A DNA stretch of 64,000 bases from contig NZ_DFQS01000021.1 in the NCBI RefSeq assembly GCF_002377905.1, positions 13,591 to 77,590 of the forward strand, given 5' to 3'. This DNA comes from Psychrobacter sp. UBA3483. Its GTDB lineage: Bacteria > Pseudomonadota > Gammaproteobacteria > Pseudomonadales > Moraxellaceae. This document shows, one piece after another, positions 43,778 to 52,053 of this stretch. The notes beneath the pieces were generated by a model. The model ran no database searches. It had not been told where the DNA came from and saw only the letters and a list, made by a program, of their open reading frames with translations. The position numbers and the translations under genes were made by a program. Positions within the stretch are counted from its first letter, which is position 1, and each line of letters opens with the position of its first letter.

Positions 43778-45082
43778 TCACCATCCTGCCAATGAAGACG
43801 CACTACGCTGAGTGATAAAACCGTCTGGTGTTTGACCGTTGTCTGCTTGCCAGCGCTGGAACACCTTACGAGTGTTGGTACCGACAATGCCATCAGCGCC
43901 TTTAGTATCATAACCCATGCTGGTCAAACGCTGCTGCAAATTACGCACTTGTGCGGTCGATAACGGACGCTCATAGCGCGGCCATGATTTTTGTAATCCA
44001 CTTTGTCCTGCAAGCGCTTTACCCAATAAGCTCACACCAAGCGCATAGTTTGATGAGTTGTTATAAACCTTAATGACATCAAAGTTTGGGCTAAGTAATA
44101 GGACTGGACCATCTTTACCAGCAGGTAGCCATAGCTCCATTTGCGTATTGGCATCTAAGTAAACATCAGCGATAGTATCCACGCCCATTGCCGCCCATCT
44201 AGCCGCTGGTTGTTTGGTACCCACTGCTGAGTAATCAAACGACGCAGGTACAGTCGCTTCATAAAATGGCGCAAGGCCTCGCACCCAACCTGAATTACTC
44301 AGATAGTTGGCAGTAGAGGCCAAAGCATCGCTCGTTGACCACGGGTTACGATGACCGTTGCCATCACCATCAACGCCGTGTTTCAGCCAGGTATCAGGGA
44401 TAAACTGCGTCTGCCCCATACCGCCTGCCCAAGAGCCATCGAGCTGTGACCACGAAACATCGCCGCGCTGTAATAGCGTCGCTAGAGACAATAACTGGGT
44501 TTCGGCAAACTCTTGGCGGCGCCCATCATAAGCAAGGCTAGCAAGCGAGCTTGGAATACTGCTGTTGCCCGTTACCACACCGTATGACGACTCCATCCCC
44601 CAAATCGCGGCAATGATTTCTGCATTGACGCCATACTGCGATTCTAACTGCGATAAAAAGGCGCGCTGCTCGGCAAACTTACGCTTACCAGTACTTACGC
44701 GACCATCTGCTACGGCAGAATCGACATATTCCCAAGGCATCTTAGAAAACTCTGGCTGCCCTGAGTCCAGCGAGATAACTTGTTGGTTTAAATAAGCCGT
44801 ATCAAGCAAACGACGCACGGTGGAAGCGTCATGACCCCCTGCAATGGCGCGCATCGAAAAATCAGACTTCCAATCGGAAAAACTGTTATAGCTTGGCTTG
44901 GCAACTGGCTGCGGCTTGACGACTGGTACAGGTGTTGGCTTTACCTGAATGGTTTGGGTCTGGGTAATTTGCACATTACCTTGGCGTACAGGGGTACTCG
45001 GCTTTTGCATTGCCTGCTGGCTGGTACAGCCGACCATGACTAACGCGGGAAACAGAGCAAGGTATTGTTTGTTTAATAACAT
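43778..45082 (-). CDS. MltB-family lytic murein transglycosylase with peptidoglycan-binding domain
   Basis: Lipoprotein of 434 residues that cleaves peptidoglycan between MurNAc and GlcNAc to form 1,6-anhydro ends. Signal and lipobox ALVMVGC (Cys about 19). A Pro/Gln/Val linker is followed by the SLT_2 domain (about 70-340), with catalytic Glu in IIAAIWGMESSYGVVTG (about 160) and SWAGGMGQTQFIPDTWLKHG; then a C-terminal peptidoglycan-binding domain (about 370-434: VRNLQQRLTSMGYDTKGADGIVGTNT). E. coli MltB lacks this last domain. The ATG at 45082 has GAG at good spacing and gives a normal signal peptide. It neighbours nlpD. Confidence 0.92.
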   Translation of the reverse strand: MLLNKQYLALFPALVMVGCTSQQAMQKPSTPVRQGNVQITQTQTIQVKPTPVPVVKPQPVAKPSYNSFSDWKSDFSMRAIAGGHDASTVRRLLDTAYLNQQVISLDSGQPEFSKMPWEYVDSAVADGRVSTGKRKFAEQRAFLSQLESQYGVNAEIIAAIWGMESSYGVVTGNSSIPSSLASLAYDGRRQEFAETQLLSLATLLQRGDVSWSQLDGSWAGGMGQTQFIPDTWLKHGVDGDGNGHRNPWSTSDALASTANYLSNSGWVRGLAPFYEATVPASFDYSAVGTKQPAARWAAMGVDTIADVYLDANTQMELWLPAGKDGPVLLLSPNFDVIKVYNNSSNYALGVSLLGKALAGQSGLQKSWPRYERPLSTAQVRNLQQRLTSMGYDTKGADGIVGTNTRKVFQRWQADNGQTPDGFITQRSASSLAGW

Positions 45083-45122
45083 AAGTTTCTCAAATATGAA
45101 TAAGTAAAGCAACTGATCGTCA

Positions 45123-45150
45123 TTGATCGCTAATAATTGATAGCGATCAA
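45123..45150. repeat. Perfect 10-bp inverted repeat between nlpD and the transglycosylase gene
   Basis: TTGATCGCTA and TAGCGATCAA separated by 8 bases. No U-tract follows, so it is either an mRNA hairpin after nlpD or an operator in the leader of the transglycosylase gene. Confidence 0.5.
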
Positions 45151-45205
45151 GTAATCACGACTAACCGCACTAAAAAAAATTGCAGCAAATTTAACGTTCT
45201 AATAG

Positions 45206-46009
45206 TTAACGTCCTAGCACCGCACGTGGGTCAATAGGGTTACCATTTAGGCGTACTTGGAACTCTAAGCCGACTTGGTTGGTCTCGCCGCTGCTACCCA
45301 TATTTGCAATACGCTGACCGCGCTGTACCGCTTCACCTTCTTTTACCAGCAAGGCACTGTTGTGCGCATAGGCGGTAATATAGTTATCGCTATGACGAAT
45401 CATAATTAGGTTGCCATACTCAGGCAGACCGTTACCTGAGTACAGTACGGTACCCGATTGACTGGCAAGCACTGGATCGCCGACATTACCAGCAAACCAC
45501 ATGCCCATATTACCGGCAGCAGCATCAAAGTTACGAATTACTTGGTTGCGACTTGGATACTCATAACCCGATGTTGCGTTGGCGGTCACTTCATAAACAG
45601 GCGTTTGCGAATAGCTCGGGCTGCTAGTCACAGGCGGCGTATAGCTCGGCTGTGGACGTGTTTGAGCAGGAGCATTATAGCGATTGTTATTATTGGCGTT
45701 TACAGGCTCGCCTTGCCATAATTTGAGCCATTGACCACTATAAATCGTATATTTGCTATCTAAACCATTAATCGCGCCGATTTGGCGATAATTGAGACGA
45801 TAGCGCGCGGCGATCTCACTGACGGTGTCACCGCGCTGCACACGATAATAATTGGGCACGCCTTGTCCGTTGGTGATAATCTTCGGTCCCTGATTAGCCC
45901 CTTGATAGGTGGGCTTGGTGGCACAGCCGACCATCGTCAAGGTCGCTGCCGTCAATGTTCCCATCAAGGCTAGGGTTGCTAAGCGCGATCCAGCAATAAG
46001 CTTCTTCAT
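45206..46009 (-). CDS. nlpD: NlpD-type LysM/degenerate LytM lipoprotein (amidase activator)
   Basis: Outer-membrane lipoprotein of 267 residues. Lipobox TMVGC (Cys about 29); LysM domain YYRVQRGDTVSEIAARYRLN (about 53-97) that binds peptidoglycan; Asn/Pro/Tyr-rich linker; LytM domain from about 165 to the end. The M23 zinc ligands are missing: the usual GxD is MGMWFAG and the final HxH is QVGLEFQ. This degenerate pattern is shared with E. coli NlpD/EnvC, which activate septal amidases rather than cut cell wall. The ATG at 46009 has AGGA upstream; a GTG ten codons earlier is disfavoured. The surE-nlpD neighbourhood matches the E. coli order. Confidence 0.92.
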   Translation of the reverse strand: MKKLIAGSRLATLALMGTLTAATLTMVGCATKPTYQGANQGPKIITNGQGVPNYYRVQRGDTVSEIAARYRLNYRQIGAINGLDSKYTIYSGQWLKLWQGEPVNANNNNRYNAPAQTRPQPSYTPPVTSSPSYSQTPVYEVTANATSGYEYPSRNQVIRNFDAAAGNMGMWFAGNVGDPVLASQSGTVLYSGNGLPEYGNLIMIRHSDNYITAYAHNSALLVKEGEAVQRGQRIANMGSSGETNQVGLEFQVRLNGNPIDPRAVLGR

Positions 46010-46165
46010 ACAAGATTTCCTATTCTTTATGTTACTCACAAACTCCTTGTGTTACTCACAAGCATTTTGCTAACGGTTATAACGTTTACTATATTTGATA
46101 CCATGACTGTTTATTTAATAATAAGTCATTCGTCAATCAATGACTTTTAGCGATTTTAAGCCCTA

Positions 46166-46218
46166 GCAAATTTAGTACTAATAAATTTAAGCATTGGCAA
46201 ATTTAAGCACTGACAAAT
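46166..46218. repeat. Degenerate 15-16-bp tandem repeats after surE
   Basis: Units of pattern GCAAATTTAAGCACTG at about 46166, 46182 and 46197, with a fourth partial unit. Non-coding, between surE and nlpD. Confidence 0.5.
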
Positions 46219-46248
46219 ATCATCATGGACTTAAAGCAATCAGTCAAT

Positions 46249-46284
46249 TTACAGCACTAATTACAGGGCTAATTACAGTACTAA
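46249..46284. repeat. Three tandem 12-bp repeats across the surE stop codon
   Basis: TTACAGCACTAA, TTACAGGGCTAA and TTACAGTACTAA abut exactly (46249, 46261, 46273). On the minus strand each reads TTA-NNN-CTG-TAA; the first to be read ends surE, and the other two repeat its last three codons and stop in frame. Confidence 0.75.
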
Positions 46285-47085
46285 GGCTGAGAGTGACGCA
46301 AGGGCTTCGGTTGGCGTATGATGCAGACGCACAGGCGATAGACTAATATACCCTGCTGCCACCGCTTGGTCATCCATCATCGTTATTTCTGCTGATTCAA
46401 TATTTGCATTGTCTGTTAATAATTCCCGTTGACGTTTGCGTAGCGATAGCCAATATGCATCGCGTCCGCGTGGATCGACCACATGATGCACGGGACGCGC
46501 AATCTGACTGTGACTCAGCGCCGTTATTTTTCGACCTTTAATCGCAGCGGCACTATCAACATCAGGAATATTAACGTTTAATACATGATAGGGCAAATTT
46601 TTGCAAGCATCCAATATCGGTGTATCAGTCAAGAGTTTGACAATCTCATTGGCCGCCATTTGATAATGACTGGCCTGCTGCGGTTCGTCATTTTTTGTGC
46701 CGCCGCCTACCAAAGAGGTTGCGATCGCTGGTATGCCAAAAAGCTGCGCGGTCAATGCAGCGCCAAAGGTACCTGAAAACAATACGTCCTGACCGAGATT
46801 GGCACCTGAATTGATGCCAGTAATCACACAGTCAAAATCGGTATGACGATAGAGTTCATGTAGCGCCAAATAAACGCAGTCAGCGGGTGAACCATTGACC
46901 GCCATAAAGCCTGAATCTAACTTATGGGTGTACAATGGCGTTGAGATACTCAAGGCACTGGCGCAGCCGCTTTGCTCATTACTTGGTGCGACCACCAATA
47001 CTTCTGCGATGGTCGACAATGCCTGATAAAGTGCCAATAGCCCTGGCGCATGTACCCCATCATCATTACTCATTAAAATTTTCAT
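46273..47085 (-). CDS. surE: 5'/3'-nucleotidase SurE
   Basis: Metal-dependent nucleoside monophosphate phosphatase associated with stationary-phase survival. It has 270 residues. MSNDDGVHAPGL (about 5-16) provides the two metal-binding Asp, APSNEQSGCASA (about 38-49) the Ser, and VITGINSGANLGQDVLFSGTFGAA (about 93-116) the Asn and nucleotide site. It lies upstream of nlpD and, unlike in E. coli, no pcm gene lies between them. Its last codons are part of a 12-bp tandem repeat. Confidence 0.95.
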   Translation of the reverse strand: MKILMSNDDGVHAPGLLALYQALSTIAEVLVVAPSNEQSGCASALSISTPLYTHKLDSGFMAVNGSPADCVYLALHELYRHTDFDCVITGINSGANLGQDVLFSGTFGAALTAQLFGIPAIATSLVGGGTKNDEPQQASHYQMAANEIVKLLTDTPILDACKNLPYHVLNVNIPDVDSAAAIKGRKITALSHSQIARPVHHVVDPRGRDAYWLSLRKRQRELLTDNANIESAEITMMDDQAVAAGYISLSPVRLHHTPTEALASLSALVL

Positions 47086-47561
47086 TTTTGCCCAATTCTG
47101 CTTAATACCATTATTGATGACCGTCCGTCAGGTTCTCTACTTCTTTATCGTAAAACCGCTATAATGATGCCTGCCAAAATCAAGAAAAATAAAGACAAAC
47201 ATTATAGATAGCGCTGTCGCGTTTCAGATTTTGGGCGATTATACCCTACTCGCCTCGCGAGGCGAACCCAGACTTTACGTCAGCTCAACTTACTATTTGA
47301 TTTTATTCATAATTTTAATAGTAGCAGCAAGCGTCTTTTGCAAAAGGTAAAACGTTGGGGTTACAGTAGGCAACAAGGGACAACACGATCAATTGATACT
47401 TTTATGTTGAGGTAACTTAGGGCGATATAATGCTGATATGTTGCTGTAAAGGCGGCTTAGCTCACAATATATCTACACATAAATCAATATTTTATGTGAC
47501 TTTTATTTTTTTACCCATTAACATAGCACCATCAAACAAAGATAAGCGAGTGTAATACTGA
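47086..47561. other. Divergent spacer between surE and an exported-protein gene
   Basis: No gene is seen in about 475 bases. It holds a 16-base palindrome (47250-47265) next to a minus-strand TATAAT at 47243-47238. Further TATAAT matches occur on the minus strand (47206-47201) and the plus strand (47426-47431), without good -35 partners. Confidence 0.55.
47250..47265. promoter_or_regulatory. Perfect palindrome, possible operator upstream of surE
   Basis: TCGCCTCGCGAGGCGA is fully self-complementary and GC-rich against an AT-rich spacer. It begins 7 bases upstream of the minus-strand TATAAT at 47243-47238 and would cover the -35 region of that candidate promoter. Confidence 0.4.
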
Positions 47562-47999
47562 ATGAAAAATCAATCGATATTATCTATAGCTTCTGTGATA
47601 GCAAAGACCGCCTCAAAAGTTGGTCTTGCAGGACTGATAACGTCTATTGCTATGCTGTCTCAAGCGACCCAAGCTGCGTCCAATGCGTCGACTACTATTC
47701 CAGTAGATTTATCGGGCATTAACATCACTAAGCATGAGATTGCGGTGATGCATGTGTTATCAGAGATTTGCCCACCGATGTTAACTGGCAAACAAAAACA
47801 GCGCTTTTATAAATCTTATAACGTGCAGCTGCATGAATTGATGCCATCGTTAGAGGATCCAAAAGCGGCTATTCAATACTTGTCTACGCAGCAAGATTAC
47901 CGTCAAATCTTGCAAGGTATTCGTAGTTGGACCATGGGCTTCTCAAAACAAGAGAACAAAGCCTTGTGCGAAGATTTGGCCAATGCTGAATATCATTAA
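47562..47999 (+). CDS. Exported protein of unknown function
   Basis: 145 residues with a signal-peptide-like start (Lys/Ser-rich n-region to about residue 20, hydrophobic VGLAGLITSIAMLS, cleavage probably after TQA at about 38). The mature part is about 107 residues, mostly helical in appearance, with two Cys (SEICPPML and ALCEDLAN) that could form a disulfide. Recognisable blocks are HEIAVMHVLSEICPPMLTGKQ and YRQILQGIRSWTMGFS. I do not recognise the family. It precedes a D,D-carboxypeptidase gene on the same strand, 520 bases away. Confidence 0.72.
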   Translation: MKNQSILSIASVIAKTASKVGLAGLITSIAMLSQATQAASNASTTIPVDLSGINITKHEIAVMHVLSEICPPMLTGKQKQRFYKSYNVQLHELMPSLEDPKAAIQYLSTQQDYRQILQGIRSWTMGFSKQENKALCEDLANAEYH

Positions 48000-48521
48000 T
48001 CCGTTTCGATAGAAAAATAAATTCGATAAAATCTAGCATCTGGTCAATGTAAATAAATACCTTTACTATTAACGACAATAAAATCTGGTTATTATAACGT
48101 GATAGATGCTAGGCAAAAACCTTTGATAATTGGCTTTTAACAAGTGCTCTTATATATTTAAAATAAGTGTTTAAATTAAGCTCATACTGGGTTTGTTGAA
48201 GACTAAATTTATATAGCATAATCAGCTTGCTGTATCGTCCGCTCCTAGCAGACGTTACAGCAAGTTTTTTTATGGTCAAAAAAACTTGCTCGCAAGCCAT
48301 GTTTGATGAGGAGTGATTTTATTTTATTTATCATTTCCCCATCGAGCGGCATTTTGCTAAGATAAGGCGTTAATTTTATGTCCATCGCTCAGTCGTCAAG
48401 GCTTTCAGCAAAAATCTGTTCTGACGCTTAAATTTAAAGCGTTTATGTTAGATTAACTTGAGATTTAGCCTGCGCTAGCAGCGATAGATACATTTGGTTT
48501 TATGATGCGGTGTAACAATCT
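48000..48521. other. Spacer with terminator and nested hairpins
   Basis: No gene is seen in 522 bases. It holds a strong plus-strand terminator (48226-48272) whose T-run also pairs with a downstream A-run. The promoter of the carboxypeptidase gene must lie after it, but clear hexamers were not found. Confidence 0.6.
48226..48272 (+). terminator. Strong plus-strand terminator with overlapping alternative hairpin
   Basis: CTTGCTGTA (48226-48234) pairs with TACAGCAAG (48256-48264), with an inner CGTC/GACG, followed by TTTTTTT. The arm CAAGTTTTTTT (48261-48271) can instead pair with AAAAAAACTTG (48278-48288). It lies 226 bases after the preceding stop. Confidence 0.8.
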
Positions 48522-49688
48522 ATGACAGTAAAGCATGTGAAAAAACAGCTTGTACAGCTGGTAGTGGGCGTGAGTATTTCTATGAGTGCAATGATGGCGG
48601 GCGCAGCCATTCAGCCTCCTGAAATGGACAATACTGCCTATGTATTAATGGACTATAACACGGGTGAGGTACTGGCGCAGAAAAACGCCAATCAACCACT
48701 GCCGCCGGCGTCTTTGACAAAGATGATGACCAGCTACATGATTGAGCAGCGCTTAGCATCAGGTGATCTCAAAGAAGATGAGCAAGTACTCATGAGCGCC
48801 AATGCTTGGTGCCGGGGTAGTAGCAGTCAGTCGTGCATGTATGTACCGGTCAATAAAAGCGCCAGCGTTATCGATATGCTACGCGGTATCATCATTCAAT
48901 CAGGTAACGATGCTTCAAAAGCGATGGCCGAACACATCGCTGGTAGCGAAGCTTCGTTTGCGACCTTGATGAATGAAGAAGCCGAAAAAATCGGCATGAA
49001 AAATACCCATTTCGTCAATGCCACAGGTATGCCCGATGAAGGTCATGAAGCATCAGCTTTAGACTTAGCAAAACTTGCGCGTGCTATTATCAAAAACAGT
49101 GGCGATTATTACGGTCTTTATTCGGAAAAAGAGTTTACCTACAACGGTATCACGCAGGGTAACCGTAACGCCCTACTGGCTACCGACCCGACGGTTGATG
49201 GCCTAAAAACAGGTCATACTGACGCGGCAGGTTACTGCTTGGTGGCATCAAGCAATCGCGACGATATGCGCCTTATCTCTGTCATTATGGGCACAAAAAG
49301 TCAACAAGCGCGCGCCGATCAGTCACGTGAGCTGTTAAACTGGGGTTTTGGCCACTTTACCACCGTCACTAAAGCGCCCGCTGGCCAGTTTGTCAGCAAA
49401 GTACCCGTATGGTTTGGTGAAGCGAAAGAAGTGGAGTTGGCAACCGGTGACAGTTTGCAGATTTTGACCAGCAAAACCCAAAAGAATAAAATCACCACCG
49501 TGGTCGATATTCCTGAAAGCCTAGAAGCCCCTATCAAAAAAGGTCAAGAAATTGGCAAAATGATGGCGGTGATTGATGGTAAAGCGGTTGCCTCAGTTCC
49601 TGTCGTTGCTACGAGCGATATCGAGCAATCAGGCTTTATGAGCCGTATTTGGCAACGTTTCACGCGCTGGGCACAAAACTTGTTTTAA
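48522..49688 (+). CDS. D-alanyl-D-alanine carboxypeptidase (PBP5/6 family)
   Basis: Periplasmic serine carboxypeptidase that trims the terminal D-Ala of peptidoglycan pentapeptides. It has 388 residues. The signal peptide ends about AGA-AIQ (residue 28). The active Ser and Lys are in PASLTKMM (SxxK, about 63-68), the second motif is SGN (QSGNDASKAM, about 126) and the third KTG (VDGLKTGHTDAAG, about 230). The C-terminal PBP5-type domain (about 275-360) ends in an amphipathic helix GFMSRIWQRFTRWAQNLF that would anchor it to the inner membrane. DacA, DacC or DacD orthology cannot be decided by eye. Confidence 0.94.
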   Translation: MTVKHVKKQLVQLVVGVSISMSAMMAGAAIQPPEMDNTAYVLMDYNTGEVLAQKNANQPLPPASLTKMMTSYMIEQRLASGDLKEDEQVLMSANAWCRGSSSQSCMYVPVNKSASVIDMLRGIIIQSGNDASKAMAEHIAGSEASFATLMNEEAEKIGMKNTHFVNATGMPDEGHEASALDLAKLARAIIKNSGDYYGLYSEKEFTYNGITQGNRNALLATDPTVDGLKTGHTDAAGYCLVASSNRDDMRLISVIMGTKSQQARADQSRELLNWGFGHFTTVTKAPAGQFVSKVPVWFGEAKEVELATGDSLQILTSKTQKNKITTVVDIPESLEAPIKKGQEIGKMMAVIDGKAVASVPVVATSDIEQSGFMSRIWQRFTRWAQNLF

Positions 49689-49772
49689 ACCTTTAATTTG
49701 ATAACGAGTACCAAAGTCTGTTCATAATAAAACCGCCGTTATTCGTTATTTATCTATATTTAGTTGTTAAGT

Positions 49773-49806
49773 AAAAAAAAGACGCCTTTAATGGGCGTCT
49801 TTTTTA
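49773..49806. terminator. Bidirectional terminator between carboxypeptidase and histidine kinase genes
   Basis: The stem GACGCC/GGCGTC with A-run before and T-run after, symmetrical, between two convergent genes. Confidence 0.85.
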
Positions 49807-49847
49807 TTGGTCTTTTTTTATCTTTAGCTTCATGAATACCGTTATAT

Positions 49848-51821
49848 TTAAGACCAAGCAAGCCAGCTCTTTAGTAAATTACTCAGCGCTTTGTCTTCAT
49901 AGCTCGCTACCTGACAGTAATCTACCCCAGCGGCTTTTAATCCGTGCTCAAAACTATCCAAATGTAGCGCCTGCTGCTGCGAATACCAATACACCAACAA
50001 AGCACGATGATTGGTCTCAGAAGCGCGAATACGCCGCGCTAAGCCTTCAGCTCTACTTGGCAACACGTCTTCAGCAAACATCACCATATCGAAATTTTTA
50101 TCGTTTATATCATCAATGACCAGCTGTTCATGTTGATAGCAGGTGACACGCGCGCCTAGTCGCTGTAACTCCTCTAGCAAAGCGCCGCTATCTTGATAGT
50201 AATAATACATAACGTCGAGCCCAGACAGCAAATACTGCTGGCGCGATTGGCGCTGATTGGATAGCTGCATAGTAACAATAAACTCTGTCCCGACCCCTAG
50301 CGTACTATTTACCTCCACACTAGCACCCATCAGCTGCGCCATTTGCTTGACGACTGGCAAGCCTATACCTGTGCCTTCATACTGACGGGTCTGCGATGAA
50401 TCTACCTGAAAAAACGGATTGAAAATATCTTCTATAAAGCTGCTGTCAATACCGATACCGCTATCTTTTATCCGTATCTGCCAGCGGTTACTGTGGTCAA
50501 AATGGGTCAGCTGTGAGGTAATGCTCACTTGCCCTGTTGGGGTAAACTTAATGGCATTACTTAGCAGTATCGACAATATCTGCTGGATTTTTTCGGCATC
50601 GCCTTCGAGGCTATAGTCGATATGATGAATATGACTGATTAAAGCCAGCCCTTTTTGTTGGGCGATAGGCTCAAACTCTGCCAATAAGTCTGAGATTAAT
50701 TGTAGCGGATTAAACTGGCTAATTTGTAGGCTAATTTGTCCCTTTTGAATTTGATTCAGCTGGATAATTTGATTGAGCGCCAACACCAACTTATCACTGC
50801 CGTTATGAATAATATCAACCGCATCTTTTTGCTCAGCGTTTAGCGGTTCACCTTCTAATAGCTGTAAACCGCCAACGATGGCATTTAGTGACGTTTTTAG
50901 CTCATGGGTTATCATGCTCTGAAAGTTATGCAGCTGCACATCAAGTGATAAATCTTTTTGATGCAACTGCTGCTCAAACACGGCCAGCGCTGCATAATCT
51001 TGTTTCGACGCTTGCAGGCGATTAAACAAAGTAATAAAAGCCTGCTTAATCTGCACCAACTCTTCAAATTTAAAGCGCTGCGGAATCGCCGGTAGCTGCT
51101 CAAGCTCAGGGTTTTTTAGCACGATATCGCAGACTTCGGTTAGCGCAGCGATATCTTTTGATGGCCAGTTTAATTTGCGCAAAATGAACAATGCCCACAC
51201 AATCGCCAACGACGTTGTCATTAACCAAAGCCATAAATTGCTTTGTACCCAATCTGTCCGCAGCGCTGCCACATTTAAAGTAATATTGATATAGCCAACC
51301 AAGGCAGTATCAGACGACATTTCGCTCACTGAGTCGCTTACAGGATCACTCACTGAGTTTGAGTTAGCATTGATGGCGGTCAAAGTCGTAAAGCCTTCCT
51401 GCTCGCCGTTTAGCGTATCACTACCGATAGAAAGTGTGCTAGTACCATCAACATAGTCGCCGACGACCGGATAATTAAAGCTGACCGCATTGGCAAATAA
51501 AGCATTTTTCCAATCGTCTTTTGACATATTGCTATCAGCAATAGGCTGCGAGGTGGTATAAAACAAAATACTTTCGATGTTTTGCTCATTTTCTAACAAA
51601 AAACGCACTTGATCAGCGACTACCTCATCGCCATCTACGCTCGCTGCGCTAAGCGTCAGAAGGTTCGCCAACTGCTGAGTATGCCGACGTTCTTCCTTAT
51701 AATGCTGCACCAAACCATAAACAAAAGACAATAAAAAACCTGCCAATACAGCCAAAATCATGGTCTGCATGATAGATTGCCAAATGAGCATGGGCAAGGT
51801 TTTTGGGGAGCGGTTGTTCAT
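49848..51821 (-). CDS. Hybrid-type membrane sensor histidine kinase with degenerate receiver
   Basis: 657 residues. TM1 (about 15-38), a periplasmic region to about 190, TM2 (LWLWLMTTSLAIVWALFIL, about 193-212), then a dimerisation domain with phospho-accepting His in MITHELKTSLNAIVGGLQLL (about 305). ATPase boxes are ILLSNAIKFTPTG (N), IKDSGIGID (G1) and YEGTGIGLPVVKQMA (G2). The last 125 residues look like a receiver fold (LDVMYYYYQDSGALLEELQRLG...), but the position of the phospho-acceptor Asp reads FDMVMFAEDVLPS and the acidic pocket is incomplete. No response regulator gene adjoins. The ATG at 51821 is chosen over a TTG three codons upstream. Confidence 0.87.
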   Translation of the reverse strand: MNNRSPKTLPMLIWQSIMQTMILAVLAGFLLSFVYGLVQHYKEERRHTQQLANLLTLSAASVDGDEVVADQVRFLLENEQNIESILFYTTSQPIADSNMSKDDWKNALFANAVSFNYPVVGDYVDGTSTLSIGSDTLNGEQEGFTTLTAINANSNSVSDPVSDSVSEMSSDTALVGYINITLNVAALRTDWVQSNLWLWLMTTSLAIVWALFILRKLNWPSKDIAALTEVCDIVLKNPELEQLPAIPQRFKFEELVQIKQAFITLFNRLQASKQDYAALAVFEQQLHQKDLSLDVQLHNFQSMITHELKTSLNAIVGGLQLLEGEPLNAEQKDAVDIIHNGSDKLVLALNQIIQLNQIQKGQISLQISQFNPLQLISDLLAEFEPIAQQKGLALISHIHHIDYSLEGDAEKIQQILSILLSNAIKFTPTGQVSITSQLTHFDHSNRWQIRIKDSGIGIDSSFIEDIFNPFFQVDSSQTRQYEGTGIGLPVVKQMAQLMGASVEVNSTLGVGTEFIVTMQLSNQRQSRQQYLLSGLDVMYYYYQDSGALLEELQRLGARVTCYQHEQLVIDDINDKNFDMVMFAEDVLPSRAEGLARRIRASETNHRALLVYWYSQQQALHLDSFEHGLKAAGVDYCQVASYEDKALSNLLKSWLAWS

Positions 51822-51927
51822 ATGACTCAACTGAGTGAAGACAACTTGTGATTATAGTATAGGTATTTTATAGGTAGGATAAGGGCAATGCGACATTTTA
51901 ATGTAACTTAACACAGTCTTAAATTAA

Positions 51928-51966
51928 AAAATGCCATGACGACTGATATAGTCATCATGGCATTTT
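51928..51966. terminator. Terminator after der
   Basis: A long stem AAAATGCCATGA/TCATGGCATTTT, extended by GACT/AGTC after one mismatch, lies about 90 bases past the der stop. T-runs are short on both sides. Confidence 0.7.
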
Positions 51967-52053
51967 ATATTACAGAGAAGTAAATAAAAGAAAAACGGCG
52001 CTAAGAATGTCTTTGTTTCCTATAGAATTAAAGACACTTAGCATATTATCTGA

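Noticed and set aside
45206..46009. Active M23 endopeptidase
   Set aside because: The zinc ligands are replaced (no HxH near the C-terminus), matching the NlpD activator type instead.
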